Assembly: GCF_900182905.1 (NCBI RefSeq)
Contig: NZ_FXUF01000002.1
Location: forward strand, 62,001-126,000
Reading direction: 5' to 3'
Origin: Anoxynatronum buryatiense
Lineage (GTDB): Bacteria; Bacillota; Clostridia; Peptostreptococcales; Tindalliaceae
DNA: 64,000 nucleotides
In this document: one piece after another, positions 1 through 9,031 of the stretch
How the letters are laid out: every line of letters begins with the position of its first letter
How positions within the stretch are numbered: position 1 is the stretch's first letter
Notes under the pieces: generated by a model
The model's database searches: none
Seen by the model: only the letters and a program-made list of their open reading frames with translations
What the model was told of the DNA's origin: nothing
Made by a program: the position numbers and the translations under genes

Positions 1-633
1 TTGGTCATCTTTACTAAGAAGTACGTGGTATCCTTTAAGATGATGAAAGTATTCCCCAGCTGGTTTATTGTCTATGTGGGACTGGCCTGCTTTAGTCTCA
101 CAGCCCCGGCCATGGGTCAGCTGGCCATTGGACAGGCATTGTTCTGGATTGCCTTTGCTGCTTATTTAATCCTGCTTCCTGTGGTGATTTTCAGGGTGGT
201 GAAGGTGCGCCAGATTCCGGATCCGGCATTACCTTCCCTGGCGATCTTCACGGCTCCCAGCAGTCTGGCCCTGGCAGGTTACCTTAACAGCTTTCCTGAG
301 AAAAACCTGGTGATCGTCGCTTTTCTGACAGCATGTACCTTCATCAGCTTCATCGGTGTCATGCTGGTGATGCCACGGCTGCTGAGGCTGCCCTTTTTCC
401 CCAGCTTCTCCGCCTTCACCTTCCCTTTTGTCATTACGGGAATTGCACTGAAGGGAACCAATGGGTATCTGAGCCAGGCAGGCGTCGGCATTCCGACGCT
501 TGGAGCCACCATCCCCATTTTTGAATTTTGGGCGGTGATGATGGTACTGTATGTGCTGTGGCAGTATCTGCAATTTTTAAGAAAGGCATTGATGCCGGCT
601 CCTGCCCGGCCGCAAACAGAAAAAGCGATCTGA
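1..633 (+). CDS. TDT/SLAC1-family transporter, C-terminal part (truncated by window edge)
   Basis: The visible 210 residues are almost entirely hydrophobic, with about six membrane segments and a short polar tail. They resemble the C-terminal two thirds of tellurite-resistance/dicarboxylate (TDT, TehA/SLAC1) permeases, which carry small anions across the cytoplasmic membrane through a ten-helix fold. The reading frame is open at base 1, so the real start lies upstream; the TTG at base 1 has no visible ribosome binding site and should not be taken as the start. A hairpin terminator follows closely, so this is the last gene of its transcript. The family call rests on hydrophobic pattern and general similarity; the substrate is unknown. 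Confidence 0.65.
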   Translation: MVIFTKKYVVSFKMMKVFPSWFIVYVGLACFSLTAPAMGQLAIGQALFWIAFAAYLILLPVVIFRVVKVRQIPDPALPSLAIFTAPSSLALAGYLNSFPEKNLVIVAFLTACTFISFIGVMLVMPRLLRLPFFPSFSAFTFPFVITGIALKGTNGYLSQAGVGIPTLGATIPIFEFWAVMMVLYVLWQYLQFLRKALMPAPARPQTEKAI

Positions 634-642
634 TCAATATCT

Positions 643-680
643 GCGTCCCACTGGTCAAAAACTGGTGGGGCGCTTTGCTT
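643..680 (+). terminator. Hairpin terminator after the TDT transporter
   Basis: The arms GCGTCCCAC and GTGGGGCGC (643-651, 665-673) pair around a 13-base loop and are followed by TTTGCTT. The T tract is short, so termination may be partial. Confidence 0.5.
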
Positions 681-710
681 CGGTCATGCTTCCGCAGAAG
701 GGGCTCTTTG

Positions 711-719
711 TGTTACAAT
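711..719 (+). promoter_or_regulatory. Possible extended -10 promoter of thrC
   Basis: TGT followed by TACAAT (714-719) has the form of an extended -10 element; no good -35 is seen at 17 bp. It would give a roughly 100-base leader before thrC containing a small hairpin at 755-769 (GTGGCA/TGCCAC). No T-box or riboswitch was recognised in that leader. Confidence 0.3.
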
Positions 720-822
720 GATGGTTAACGGTTGGTGGCAGCAGACGGTGCTTTGTGGCAGTGTGCCACTGACAGATGGAGATTATAGCGGTAGAAGCAG
801 AAAGAAATGGAGATGGTGATAA

Positions 823-2310
823 ATGCATTATGTGAGCACACGGGGCGGGTCAGAAAAGCTGACAGCCGCTCAGGCAATCATCAGGGGGATTGCGGGAAAC
901 CGCGGCCTTTTTGTGCCGGAGATGTTTCCTTCATTACCGGAAAGCTTCACCGACTGGACAGTACTGCCATATCAGGAAGTGGCTGTGCGTGTACTGCAGT
1001 CTTTTCTGGATGATTACCCGGCTGAAGTATTGGATAGCTGCGTGAAAAGTGCCTACGATGACAAGTTTGCAGCGACTGAAGTGGCACCTCTGATACAGGT
1101 GGGAGAAACCTGTTTTTTAGAGTTGTACCACGGCCGCACGGCTGCTTTTAAAGATATGGCCCTGTCATTATTGCCTCATCTGCTGACAGCAGCGCTGAAG
1201 CAGGAAGATGAACAGCAGCAAATTGCCATTTTAACCGCCACCTCCGGTGATACCGGCAAGGCGGCGCTGGAAGGCTTTGCGGATGTGCCTGGAACCCAGA
1301 TTGTGGTGCTTTATCCCCATGTGGGAGTTAGTCAGGTGCAGGAACGGCAAATGACCACCCAGGAAGGTGCCAACACCCATGTCTTCGGGATCAGAGGAAA
1401 CTTTGACGATGCTCAAAGAGCGGTCAAAAAACTCTTCAATGATGAAGCGGCGGCTCAGAAGCTTGCAGTTTCAGGCATTCGATTCTCTTCAGCCAACTCC
1501 ATTAACATTGGGCGGTTGGTTCCTCAGGTGGCCTATTATGTGTGGGCGTACCTGCAGATGTTGAAGCAGGAGATTCTGAAGCCGGGAGAAGCCATGAACG
1601 TTGTTGTTCCCACTGGTAACTTTGGCAACATCCTGGCGGCCTGGTATGCCCGTGAGATGGGCCTGCCAGTGAACCGGCTGATCTGTGCTTCCAATCGAAA
1701 CAACGTGCTCACCGATTTTATCAACACCGGCACCTACGACACCCGCCGGGATTTTCACATAACCTCTTCGCCTTCCATGGATATTTTGGTTTCCAGTAAT
1801 TTGGAGCGTCTCCTCTATCATCTGTCAGGCAATGACAGCGTACAGGTGAAGGGATTAATGCAGGCGCTGGAAACAGAGGGACACTACATGGTCAGTGACA
1901 CCATCAGACGTGGATTGGAACCTTTTTATGCCGGGTTTGCTGATGAGGCGGAAACCCGGGATGCCATTGCCGCGCTGTATCACAAGCACCGGTACCTCGT
2001 GGACCCACATACTGCCGTGGCTCATAAAGTGTATGCGGATTACCGGAAAGAGACAGGCGATCACACGCCCACAGTGATTGCTGCCACTGCCAGTGCTTAC
2101 AAGTTTGCCGATACGGTGACAGAAGCCCTGTGGGGAACATCACTGGCGGATGGTTTTGCGGCTGTCAAGGAACTGCATCTGAAAACGGGTGTTCCCATAC
2201 CTGCCGGATTGAAAGGCCTGGAAGAGAAACCCGTTCGTCACAAAACAACACTGGATCAATCAGGAATTGAAACAGCAGTGCTCGATGCGCTGAAAGGATC
2301 ACAACCATAA
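823..2310 (+). CDS. thrC: Threonine synthase
   Basis: This 495-residue protein converts O-phospho-L-homoserine to L-threonine with pyridoxal phosphate, the last step of threonine synthesis, in the cytosol. The N-terminus (YVSTRGG) is typical of the longer ThrC class. The PLP lysine is K110 in HGRTAAFKD, and the phosphate-binding SGDTGKAA stretch follows at about residues 142-150. The length matches the family (about 490). The ATG is preceded by GGAGATGGTGATAA, a good ribosome binding site. The next gene, cls, starts 10 bases later, so the two are probably cotranscribed although they share no pathway. No hom or thrB is present nearby. Confidence 0.95.
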   Translation: MHYVSTRGGSEKLTAAQAIIRGIAGNRGLFVPEMFPSLPESFTDWTVLPYQEVAVRVLQSFLDDYPAEVLDSCVKSAYDDKFAATEVAPLIQVGETCFLELYHGRTAAFKDMALSLLPHLLTAALKQEDEQQQIAILTATSGDTGKAALEGFADVPGTQIVVLYPHVGVSQVQERQMTTQEGANTHVFGIRGNFDDAQRAVKKLFNDEAAAQKLAVSGIRFSSANSINIGRLVPQVAYYVWAYLQMLKQEILKPGEAMNVVVPTGNFGNILAAWYAREMGLPVNRLICASNRNNVLTDFINTGTYDTRRDFHITSSPSMDILVSSNLERLLYHLSGNDSVQVKGLMQALETEGHYMVSDTIRRGLEPFYAGFADEAETRDAIAALYHKHRYLVDPHTAVAHKVYADYRKETGDHTPTVIAATASAYKFADTVTEALWGTSLADGFAAVKELHLKTGVPIPAGLKGLEEKPVRHKTTLDQSGIETAVLDALKGSQP

Positions 2311-2320
2311 GGAGTGGCCT

Positions 2321-3955
2321 ATGAGTGATTTGAAACGGCAAACCAAAACCACCCTTCAAAAAATAATGATGCCCCGCACTTTCTTTCTGCTGGTGTCAGT
2401 ATTGGGCCAACTGGTGATTCTAATTGCTGTCATCAGTCGTTTCAATGAGTACTTTGCTTTGTTCTATGCATTCAGTCTGGTACTGAGCCTGGTGGCGTTT
2501 TTGTGGGTGGTGAACAGCCGCATCAACCCTGCCTATAAAATCGCCTGGATCATCCCCATCATGCTGTTTCCCATTTTTGGCGGGCTTTTCTACCTCTTTT
2601 TGGGAAGAAGCAAAATGAGCCGCCGAAGAGCGGAGAAAATGAAGGCTCACGAGGCAAAAGTCAAAGAGGCCATGAAAGCGCATGAACCGGAAACCATGCG
2701 GTGCCTGCAGGCAATGGAAGCACATCATATTGAAGCGGCAGTCCAGTCCCGGTATATTGCCAATTATGGCGGGTACCCTCCCTATGAAAAAGTGGCGGGA
2801 GAATACCTTTCCATTGGAGAATTAAAGTTTCAGCGCCTTCTCAGTGAGCTGAAAAAAGCGGAACGGTTCATTTTTATGGAATACTTCATCATCGAAGAAG
2901 GGGTTATGTGGAACCAGATTCTGGCAGTGCTGAAAGAAAAGGCGGCTCAGGGAGTGGATGTGAGGCTGATTTATGACGATATGGGATGCCTGTTCACGCT
3001 TCCAAGAGACTACCACCGGCATCTGGAGACCATGGGCATTCAATGTGGTGTCTTTAATCCACTGATTCCCGTGCTTTCTTTACGCATGAACCATCGGGAC
3101 CACCGAAAAATCACGGTGATTGACGGCCATACCGGTTTCACCGGGGGCATCAATCTGGCAGACGAGTACATCAATGAAATTGTGAAATATGGTCATTGGA
3201 AAGACACGGCGATTATGATCAAAGGGCCGGCTGTCTGGAATCTGACAGTCATGTTTCTGGCCATGTGGGATTATCTGAAAGGATTGGATGAGGATTTTTT
3301 CCAGTTTCATCCGGCGGCCCATCACCATGCTCACAATGATTATAATGAAACAGTGGTGGAAGACAGCACAGACAGACCCGGCCCGGTCGCAGATGATCTG
3401 CCGGAAACTGGTTTTGTACAACCCTTTGCCGACAGCCCTTTGGACGATGAACCAGTGAGTGAAACCGTCTACCTGAATATGATTTACAAGGCAAAAAAAT
3501 CGGTTTATATCACCACCCCCTATCTCATTATTGCCAATGAAATGGTGACGGCTCTCTGTGCGGCTGCCAAGGGCGGGGTGGATGTGCGGATCATTACTCC
3601 CCATAAGTGGGACAAGTGGTATGTGCATGTGGTCACCCGCACCTACTATCGGGTGTTAGTGGAAAGTGGTGTGAAGATTTATGAGTACACCCCTGGGTTC
3701 ATGCATGCCAAGACTTTTGTGGTGGATGATCTTTATGGGGTGGTGGGCACCATCAATATGGATTACCGCAGCCTCTATCTCCATTTTGAGTGTGGTGTCT
3801 GGCTCTACCATACGCCAAGTGTGAAGGAGCTGACCCATGATTTCCTGGATACACTGAAGGTATGCCATCAAGTGACCATGAAGGATTTTCAGCAGGTGCG
3901 CTGGTACACCACCCTGCTGGGATCGGTACTGCGGGTTTTTGCCCCCATGCTGTAA
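2321..3955 (+). CDS. cls: Cardiolipin synthase (phospholipase D superfamily)
   Basis: This 544-residue membrane protein condenses two phosphatidylglycerol molecules to cardiolipin and glycerol. Two N-terminal hydrophobic helices (about 20-40 and 45-65) and a third stretch near 70-90 anchor it. Two HKD catalytic motifs are visible: HRKITVID inside MNHRDHRKITVIDG (about 255-268), and HAKTFVVDD followed by GTINMDYRS (about 463-485). Spacing and length match Firmicute Cls. A small acidic/His-rich linker (about 330-365) lies between the two halves. It follows thrC by 10 bases with GGAG upstream of the ATG, and ends before a strong bidirectional terminator. Confidence 0.93.
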   Translation: MSDLKRQTKTTLQKIMMPRTFFLLVSVLGQLVILIAVISRFNEYFALFYAFSLVLSLVAFLWVVNSRINPAYKIAWIIPIMLFPIFGGLFYLFLGRSKMSRRRAEKMKAHEAKVKEAMKAHEPETMRCLQAMEAHHIEAAVQSRYIANYGGYPPYEKVAGEYLSIGELKFQRLLSELKKAERFIFMEYFIIEEGVMWNQILAVLKEKAAQGVDVRLIYDDMGCLFTLPRDYHRHLETMGIQCGVFNPLIPVLSLRMNHRDHRKITVIDGHTGFTGGINLADEYINEIVKYGHWKDTAIMIKGPAVWNLTVMFLAMWDYLKGLDEDFFQFHPAAHHHAHNDYNETVVEDSTDRPGPVADDLPETGFVQPFADSPLDDEPVSETVYLNMIYKAKKSVYITTPYLIIANEMVTALCAAAKGGVDVRIITPHKWDKWYVHVVTRTYYRVLVESGVKIYEYTPGFMHAKTFVVDDLYGVVGTINMDYRSLYLHFECGVWLYHTPSVKELTHDFLDTLKVCHQVTMKDFQQVRWYTTLLGSVLRVFAPML

Positions 3956-3971
3956 CTGGTTGAAGGGACAG

Positions 3972-4016
3972 AAAAAAGCCTTTTCGCTCATGATCACATG
4001 AGGAAAGGGCTTTTTT
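3972..4016. terminator. Bidirectional terminator between cls and the histidine kinase
   Basis: The arms AAAAAAGCCTTTTC and GAAAGGGCTTTTTT pair with one wobble, and the loop contains a second perfect stem CTCATG/CATGAG. The A and T tracts on either side serve both convergent genes. Confidence 0.85.
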
Positions 4017-4027
4017 GTCTGGTGGTT

Positions 4028-5347
4028 TTAATCGTTTTCAGTGGGGATAGGAAGATCAACGGTGAAACAGGTGCCTTCGCCCGGCTGACTGGTGACTTGA
4101 ATGGTCCCATTGTGAAGATCCAGAATTCGCTTTACCAGAGGTAAGCCCAGACCGCTGCCCTCAGAAGAATGGGCGGCGTCTCCCTGATAGAACTTCTCAA
4201 AAATACGGGGGATGGTCTGCTGATCCATGCCGGCTCCCTGATCTTCCAGGGTGACACGAATGCCGCCTGCGATATGTTCCAGGGCAACACTGATCAAACC
4301 GCCTTGGCGGGAGAATTTGATGGCATTGCCAATGAGATTGATCCATACCTGCTGCAGCAGTTCTTCGTCGCCGGGATAACGGGCGCGGTCCAGCTGAATG
4401 TCCCATTCGATGGCTTTTTTCTCCCATTCCGGCTCCAGCAGCAGAATGCACTTGCGGATCTGTTCATCCAGGTAAAAGAGGTCTTTCCGGCTGACAATTT
4501 CCTGATTTTCCAGTTTGGACAGTCGGATAATATTACTGGAAAGGTGGGAGAGGCGGGCACTTTCTTCCACAATAATGCGGGTATATTCATCCCGTTCCGA
4601 ATCAGAAAGATTTCCCTTTTGAAGCAGGCGGGCAAATCCCTGAATGGAGGCGATGGGGGTTTTAAACTCGTGGGAGACACTGGCAATGAAATCTTTATGC
4701 AGGTACTCCATGTGTTTCAGCTCCCGGGCCATCCTGTTAAAGTTCTGTGTCAGCTGACCCAGCTCATCATGACTTTCAGTTGCAAGCTGAATATCAAAGT
4801 GACCCCGGGCGATTTCCTTGGTGGCAGCATTCAGCTGAATAATGGGCCTGACGATCCGGCGGGCCAGCACACTGGCCAATACTGCACCAATGGCCACGTA
4901 AATCAGGGCAGAGCGCCAGCTGCGGGAGGCAGCAATGCCATAAGTGGTGTTTTGGGGACGCAGGCGGATTTGCACCACCGTGTCACCAATCTTTAGCAGG
5001 GTGGTGGTGCCATGAAAAGGGCGCTCACCCATGAAAATAGACTCGCCGGGAGGCAGCTGATCCGGTGGCTTTGGCAGTTGTGCCAATGAATCGGCATCCC
5101 GGAGAGGCTCGGCGTCATACATGAAGGTGGAGGCAATCTGAAGAATTTCCTCCAGGCTCAGGTCTGTACGAGCCTCCAGTTCCAAAATAGTGCGGGCGAT
5201 GGCTTGCTGGTTCAATCGAATTTCATTCTCCACATTGTAGGCAAAAATCATGGAGGCAATGAATGAAACCAAAGAAGAAACCATGATGAGGGCTGTAAAA
5301 AACAGTACTAATTTCACGGTGATTTTTCGCAGGGTTAAAGACCTCAT
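4028..5347 (-). CDS. Sensor histidine kinase, HAMP/HisKA/HATPase
   Basis: A 439-residue membrane sensor kinase. A transmembrane helix at about 12-36 is followed by an extracellular region of about 105 residues with no recognised sensor fold, a second helix (about 147-165), a HAMP linker (about 165-215), a HisKA domain with the phosphoacceptor H226 in SVSHEFKTP, and a HATPase domain with DQGAGMD and GSGLGLPLVK. The start ATG overlaps the stop of the upstream response regulator (ATGA), with GGAG eight bases before it, so kinase and regulator are translationally coupled. The signal is not predictable from the sequence. Confidence 0.9.
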   Translation of the reverse strand: MRSLTLRKITVKLVLFFTALIMVSSLVSFIASMIFAYNVENEIRLNQQAIARTILELEARTDLSLEEILQIASTFMYDAEPLRDADSLAQLPKPPDQLPPGESIFMGERPFHGTTTLLKIGDTVVQIRLRPQNTTYGIAASRSWRSALIYVAIGAVLASVLARRIVRPIIQLNAATKEIARGHFDIQLATESHDELGQLTQNFNRMARELKHMEYLHKDFIASVSHEFKTPIASIQGFARLLQKGNLSDSERDEYTRIIVEESARLSHLSSNIIRLSKLENQEIVSRKDLFYLDEQIRKCILLLEPEWEKKAIEWDIQLDRARYPGDEELLQQVWINLIGNAIKFSRQGGLISVALEHIAGGIRVTLEDQGAGMDQQTIPRIFEKFYQGDAAHSSEGSGLGLPLVKRILDLHNGTIQVTSQPGEGTCFTVDLPIPTEND

Positions 5348-6018
5348 ACCCGTTTCTCCGCTTTATATCCCAATCCCCGCACTGTTACCAGCTCAAACTC
5401 CGGATAGTGGGAAAAACGTTCCCGGAGCCGTTTAATATGCACATCCACGGTGCGTTCATCGCTCTCCGCATCAAGTCCCCAGATCTCGTCCATCAATTGC
5501 TGACGGGTGAAGATCTGACGGGGGTAACTGAGCAGCTTAAACAGTAGATAGAACTCCTTCTTAGGCAGGGTCTCAGATTCATTTTCCCGGGACACAGTCA
5601 GTGTGTCGTACTCCAGGGTCACAGCACCGATGGTGAGACGGTGTTCGTTCATAATGCGGGATCTTCGTAAAAGGGCGGCTACCCGCAACATCATTTCGTC
5701 CATATCAATGGGCTTCACCATGTAATCGTCGGTGCCTGATGAAAAACCTTTCTTTTTGTCATCCAGTGTGTCTTTGGCCGTTACCATGAGAATAGGCAGC
5801 TGATAGTCAGCTCGCCGCAAAGAACTGGTGAGTTCATAGCCGTTCATTTCCGGCATCATGATATCACTGATGATTAAATCAACGTGGTTCGTATCCAACA
5901 AATCCAGCGCTTCCCGGCCATCCCGGGCACAAAGCACTTCATAGCCGTTCTGCTTTAAAACGGCAGCCATGAGCTTTTGCAAATTCTTATCATCTTCGGC
6001 AACCAGTATGGTAAACAT
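5344..6018 (-). CDS. OmpR-family response regulator
   Basis: A 224-residue DNA-binding regulator paired with the kinase that overlaps its 3' end. The receiver domain carries the acidic pair D9/D10, the phosphoacceptor D52 (SDIMMP) and K102 (VKPID). The C-terminal winged helix ends with RTVDVHIKRLRERF and VRGLGYK. The ATG at 6018 is chosen over upstream in-frame codons because GGAG lies eight bases before it and the receiver begins directly with MFTILVAEDD. It may also control the neighbouring metallopeptidase, but no operator is evident. Confidence 0.92.
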   Translation of the reverse strand: MFTILVAEDDKNLQKLMAAVLKQNGYEVLCARDGREALDLLDTNHVDLIISDIMMPEMNGYELTSSLRRADYQLPILMVTAKDTLDDKKKGFSSGTDDYMVKPIDMDEMMLRVAALLRRSRIMNEHRLTIGAVTLEYDTLTVSRENESETLPKKEFYLLFKLLSYPRQIFTRQQLMDEIWGLDAESDERTVDVHIKRLRERFSHYPEFELVTVRGLGYKAEKRV

Positions 6019-6072
6019 GGGCATCACTCCATTGGGATGAATTCGTACTACTATACATATAACATGAAGGTG

Positions 6073-6111
6073 CCAGGCCGTCAAACCGGGGGGTACCGGC
6101 TGATGGCCTGG
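6073..6111. repeat. Inverted repeat between metallopeptidase and response regulator
   Basis: CCAGGCC (6073-6079) pairs with GGCCTGG (6105-6111), with a smaller CCGG/CCGG stem inside. There is no T tract, so it is not a standard intrinsic terminator; it sits in the leader of the two-component operon. Confidence 0.4.
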
Positions 6112-6151
6112 CTATGTCAAGGAGGGTGAGCGGTGTTAACAATTCAAGATT

Positions 6152-6850
6152 TCAACGCCGGTTTCGAATCAACAGCAGGCGTAGCAGCTGAGCAATGCCT
6201 GCCGCCATGGCGGCTACATAGGTGAGGGCAGCGGCATTCAGTACTTTTTTGGCGCCGATGGTTTCTTCTGTGGTGATAAATCCATTGGTATCCAACAGGT
6301 GAAGCGCCCGGTTGCTGGCATTGAACTCCACCGGCAGGGTGATAATCTGAAACAATACGGCAGCTGCAAAAAGGAGAATCCCCACATCCATCAAACCCGC
6401 AAAAGCAGGCAGGATCAAGCCGATGATGATAAAGAACCAGGCGGCAGAAGAACCGAATCGGGCAATGGGGAACACCAGATTGCGAAGGTTCAGCGGCACG
6501 TATCCTTCATCATGCTGAATGGCATGGCCCACTTCATGGGCGGCCACACTGACAGCCGCAATGGAATTTCCCTGATACACCTCTCCGGAAAGACGCAGCA
6601 CCCGCTGGGTGGGATCATAGTGGTCGCTTAGCTGCCCCTGGGAGACTTCAATGGGAACATCCTTCAACTGATGGTCATCCAGAAGAATGCGGGCCACCTG
6701 GGCACCGGTATAACCTTTACGGGTATTGACCCGAAGGTACTTTGAAAAACTGGATTTCACTTTTCCCTGGGCATACAGGGTCAGGAGAATGGTGGGGATT
6801 AATATGATGATGGTGGGGTCAAATCCCCAAAAACCAAATGGATAGAACAT
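6152..6850 (-). CDS. YugP-type zinc metallopeptidase (membrane)
   Basis: A 232-residue membrane protein of the YugP/DUF2268-like neutral zinc metallopeptidase family. It carries the zinc-binding HEVGHAIQH motif at about residues 107-115. One N-terminal hydrophobic helix and three helices in the second half place it in the membrane with the active site on the cytosolic face, as in other members. The ATG at 6850 is preceded by GGGAGGAAATACC; an upstream in-frame start would lack this site. Its substrate is unknown in the family. It lies upstream of the two-component pair on the same strand. Confidence 0.85.
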   Translation of the reverse strand: MFYPFGFWGFDPTIIILIPTILLTLYAQGKVKSSFSKYLRVNTRKGYTGAQVARILLDDHQLKDVPIEVSQGQLSDHYDPTQRVLRLSGEVYQGNSIAAVSVAAHEVGHAIQHDEGYVPLNLRNLVFPIARFGSSAAWFFIIIGLILPAFAGLMDVGILLFAAAVLFQIITLPVEFNASNRALHLLDTNGFITTEETIGAKKVLNAAALTYVAAMAAGIAQLLRLLLIRNRR

Positions 6851-6907
6851 GGTATTTCCTCCCTTGAACAATCTGGCTGATGACCTTTCACGACCTTCAT
6901 GACTGCA

Positions 6908-6939
6908 ACTGCACTTGCACTTGCAATTGAAAGTGCAGT
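6908..6939. repeat. 9-bp inverted repeat upstream of the metallopeptidase
   Basis: ACTGCACTT (6908-6916) and AAGTGCAGT (6931-6939) form a perfect inverted repeat around a CTTGCA-rich loop, about 60 bases upstream of the metallopeptidase start. It could be an operator; nothing else supports a role. Confidence 0.35.
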
Positions 6940-7059
6940 AATGGCGTCGTGGATGATTAACTGTTACATTGATTTTAGAATGGTTAAATGAACCTTGAAT
7001 GAACTGGAGATGAACTCACTGTGAACTTTTCATTTTCACATATGTGTCAATCGGGCACG

Positions 7060-7085
7060 AAAAAACGGAGCTTCGAAAAGCTCCG
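7060..7085 (-). terminator. Intrinsic terminator of the PrcB/GerMN-like gene
   Basis: On the minus strand the stem CGGAGCTT/AAGCTCCG closes a 4-base loop and is followed by a run of six T. Confidence 0.85.
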
Positions 7086-7102
7086 CAGGGATCGGTGTGA
7101 AT

Positions 7103-8326
7103 CTATTGGCGGGAGAGGGGTTCGTTGACGGTGATGTGGCCGGCGAGGGTTTCGACGATTTCGCCTTCCACCAGGATCTGAACTGCATCAATCTCCGGCA
7201 ATTGCACCAGGGTCCAGACGATGGAGTTCACCAGCACTCCCTCAGCCTCGGCACCCACATTGGCCTGGGTGATTTCCCGGGAAAAATTGACGTTGGCCAG
7301 GCCGTCACTTACAGATATGTTCAGCACCTTTGCATTCCGTGGAATCACACGGGTAAGGTCAGCTGATTCAGGACCTGCCAGTAAAACGGCCAACAGGTCA
7401 TCGGGTGTCAGGTCTTTCGTCTGAAACAGCCGGGATTCGCCTTCTGTGAGAAACGCGGTGTCAGTGACCCGCATAAAATACAGGGTGACTTCCCGGGTGC
7501 CGCGGCGCAGCTCACGGATGGTGCCAGTGATATCGGTGATACCATCGGCATCAAACCGAATCAGCTGAGCCGGATAGGTGAGGGCCTGGGTGACCATGTC
7601 TTCCGGGGCGGGCATTTCCAGTTCGGCTTCCAGAACAGCTTCGCCAGCGGCTTCCTCTCGCAGGCTCAAAACCTCCATGCGATAGCCCCCTGTGCTGCGC
7701 TCGCCGCCTGCAGCCATCAGAAATACGGTGCCGCTGTCAATATCCCGTTCAACGTGAATCCCCATGGTCATGCGGTGGCTATCCACCCAGGCAGAGAGAC
7801 CGGGGATTTCTGCCAACTGGCTTTCATTGACCACCGTGAAGGGAATGCTGCGGGGTTGAAAAGGGATTTCCTGGGTTGTCACACGGACCATACGGTTCAC
7901 CTCATCCCATCGTACATTAGCCTGTAACGTTTCAGAGACAAATCGAAGGGGTACCAGAGTGCGTCCTTCCAGAATCCGGGCAGGAACCTGGAGCTGGATC
8001 AGGGCATCATTGAAAGCGGCCTGTGCACTGTCGATGGTGAGTACAACCCTGTCTGAGTGGTGTTCAATGATCACCTGGCGGTTTTCTGGCTGCCACTGAA
8101 CTTCAGCCCCCAGGGCACGCATCAGGGGAGCCACGGGTACCAGTACCCGGCCAGCTTCAATCACAGGAGCCACATCCATGGCCAACGGTTCTCCGTCAAT
8201 TTCAATAGCGACGCTGGGCTGGGCAGATACTGAGAAAGGCAGGGCAAGCATTATTAAAATGAGCATGGTTGTCAGACAGGCAGACAGCAGCTGTTTGTGT
8301 TGAAAGGGTTTTAAATCATACAGCAT
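7103..8326 (-). CDS. Exported protein: copper amine oxidase-like N domain, PrcB-like region, GerMN domain
   Basis: A 407-residue secreted or membrane-anchored protein. An N-terminal hydrophobic signal helix ends near SVSAQ. Residues about 35-150 form a duplicated copper-amine-oxidase N-terminal-like domain (VLVPVAPLMRALGAEVQW and LVPLRFVSETLQANVRW), common in clostridial cell-envelope proteins. A middle part (about 190-285, with GGERSTGGYRMEV) resembles the protease-complex PrcB C-terminal domain, and the last 120 residues resemble GerMN (LYFMRV, LLAGP, LANVNFSREI). The ATG at 8326 has GGAG eight bases upstream. The function is probably envelope or spore related; that is inference from domains. 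Confidence 0.75.
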   Translation of the reverse strand: MLYDLKPFQHKQLLSACLTTMLILIMLALPFSVSAQPSVAIEIDGEPLAMDVAPVIEAGRVLVPVAPLMRALGAEVQWQPENRQVIIEHHSDRVVLTIDSAQAAFNDALIQLQVPARILEGRTLVPLRFVSETLQANVRWDEVNRMVRVTTQEIPFQPRSIPFTVVNESQLAEIPGLSAWVDSHRMTMGIHVERDIDSGTVFLMAAGGERSTGGYRMEVLSLREEAAGEAVLEAELEMPAPEDMVTQALTYPAQLIRFDADGITDITGTIRELRRGTREVTLYFMRVTDTAFLTEGESRLFQTKDLTPDDLLAVLLAGPESADLTRVIPRNAKVLNISVSDGLANVNFSREITQANVGAEAEGVLVNSIVWTLVQLPEIDAVQILVEGEIVETLAGHITVNEPLSRQ

Positions 8327-8640
8327 TGTTCTCACTCCTCTTCAGCAGGGTTATGTGTTCGCTGCGTCATTATATATTTTTCATCCTTGCTCTATATTAA
8401 GACGGCGACCACTACATTAGGTTTCATATCCCATTTTAATTGTTTTACTCACGCGAATTGTCATCGCAAAATCAATATGAAGGAATGAAAAGCCTTACAA
8501 TCAACCATGCTATCATCAAGAAGATAAAAAATATGCATTGATATTGGAAAGAATAAGGTGATTATCCGGTTGAAGAAAGCGCGCTTCGGGTATGAAGGGT
8601 ATGTGATATGATGAAGAGGGGAGTGACCTTAAAGATTTGA
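8327..8640. other. Intergenic region, no gene recognised
   Basis: This AT-rich 314-base stretch must hold the promoter of the gene ending at 7103 and the 3' end of the transcript from 8641. No hairpin terminator, tRNA or convincing coding frame was seen. Confidence 0.5.
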
Positions 8641-8922
8641 TCAAAGACCCGCTTCATTTCGTTTCCACAGGAAGAGACCACGAAACAGGCCAATGGTACA
8701 ACCTCCGACAAAGGCAATGAGATATAGTGTCAGGTAGTCTGCCAAAACATAGTCCCGAATCGGCTGGTAAAAAAACAGGCTGCCCACAAAGGGGCCGGCG
8801 AAGCAGGCAAGACCCATAAAAAGAGTGGATTGGCCGACGAATTTTCTTTTTCCCATCTGTCGTTTGATATGCCATTGGGGGCGGCGTACTGGCTTTCTGG
8901 GTTTCTCGAGATGCTTTTTCAT
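8641..8922 (-). CDS. Small two-helix membrane protein, unknown
   Basis: A 93-residue protein with a basic N-terminus (about 30 residues rich in Lys/Arg) and two hydrophobic segments (about 32-52 and 62-84) separated by a short polar loop. I do not recognise the family. The ATG at 8922 has GGAGGG six to ten bases upstream, which supports it as a real gene. It is divergent from the MBL-fold hydrolase with about 110 bases between them. Confidence 0.6.
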   Translation of the reverse strand: MKKHLEKPRKPVRRPQWHIKRQMGKRKFVGQSTLFMGLACFAGPFVGSLFFYQPIRDYVLADYLTLYLIAFVGGCTIGLFRGLFLWKRNEAGL

Positions 8923-9031
8923 CAAGTCCCTCCTTCACAAGCTTCTGTTCAATCAGACGTAGAGGATGGAAGAAAGTTTCATTAAACCGGCGCAGGTGGA
9001 GCGGCGGAAACAACAGACAGGAGATGATCGG

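Noticed and set aside
6901-6945. Short CTTGCA repeats as a CRISPR or VNTR array
   Set aside because: Only two or three imperfect hexamers are present; better described as one inverted repeat.
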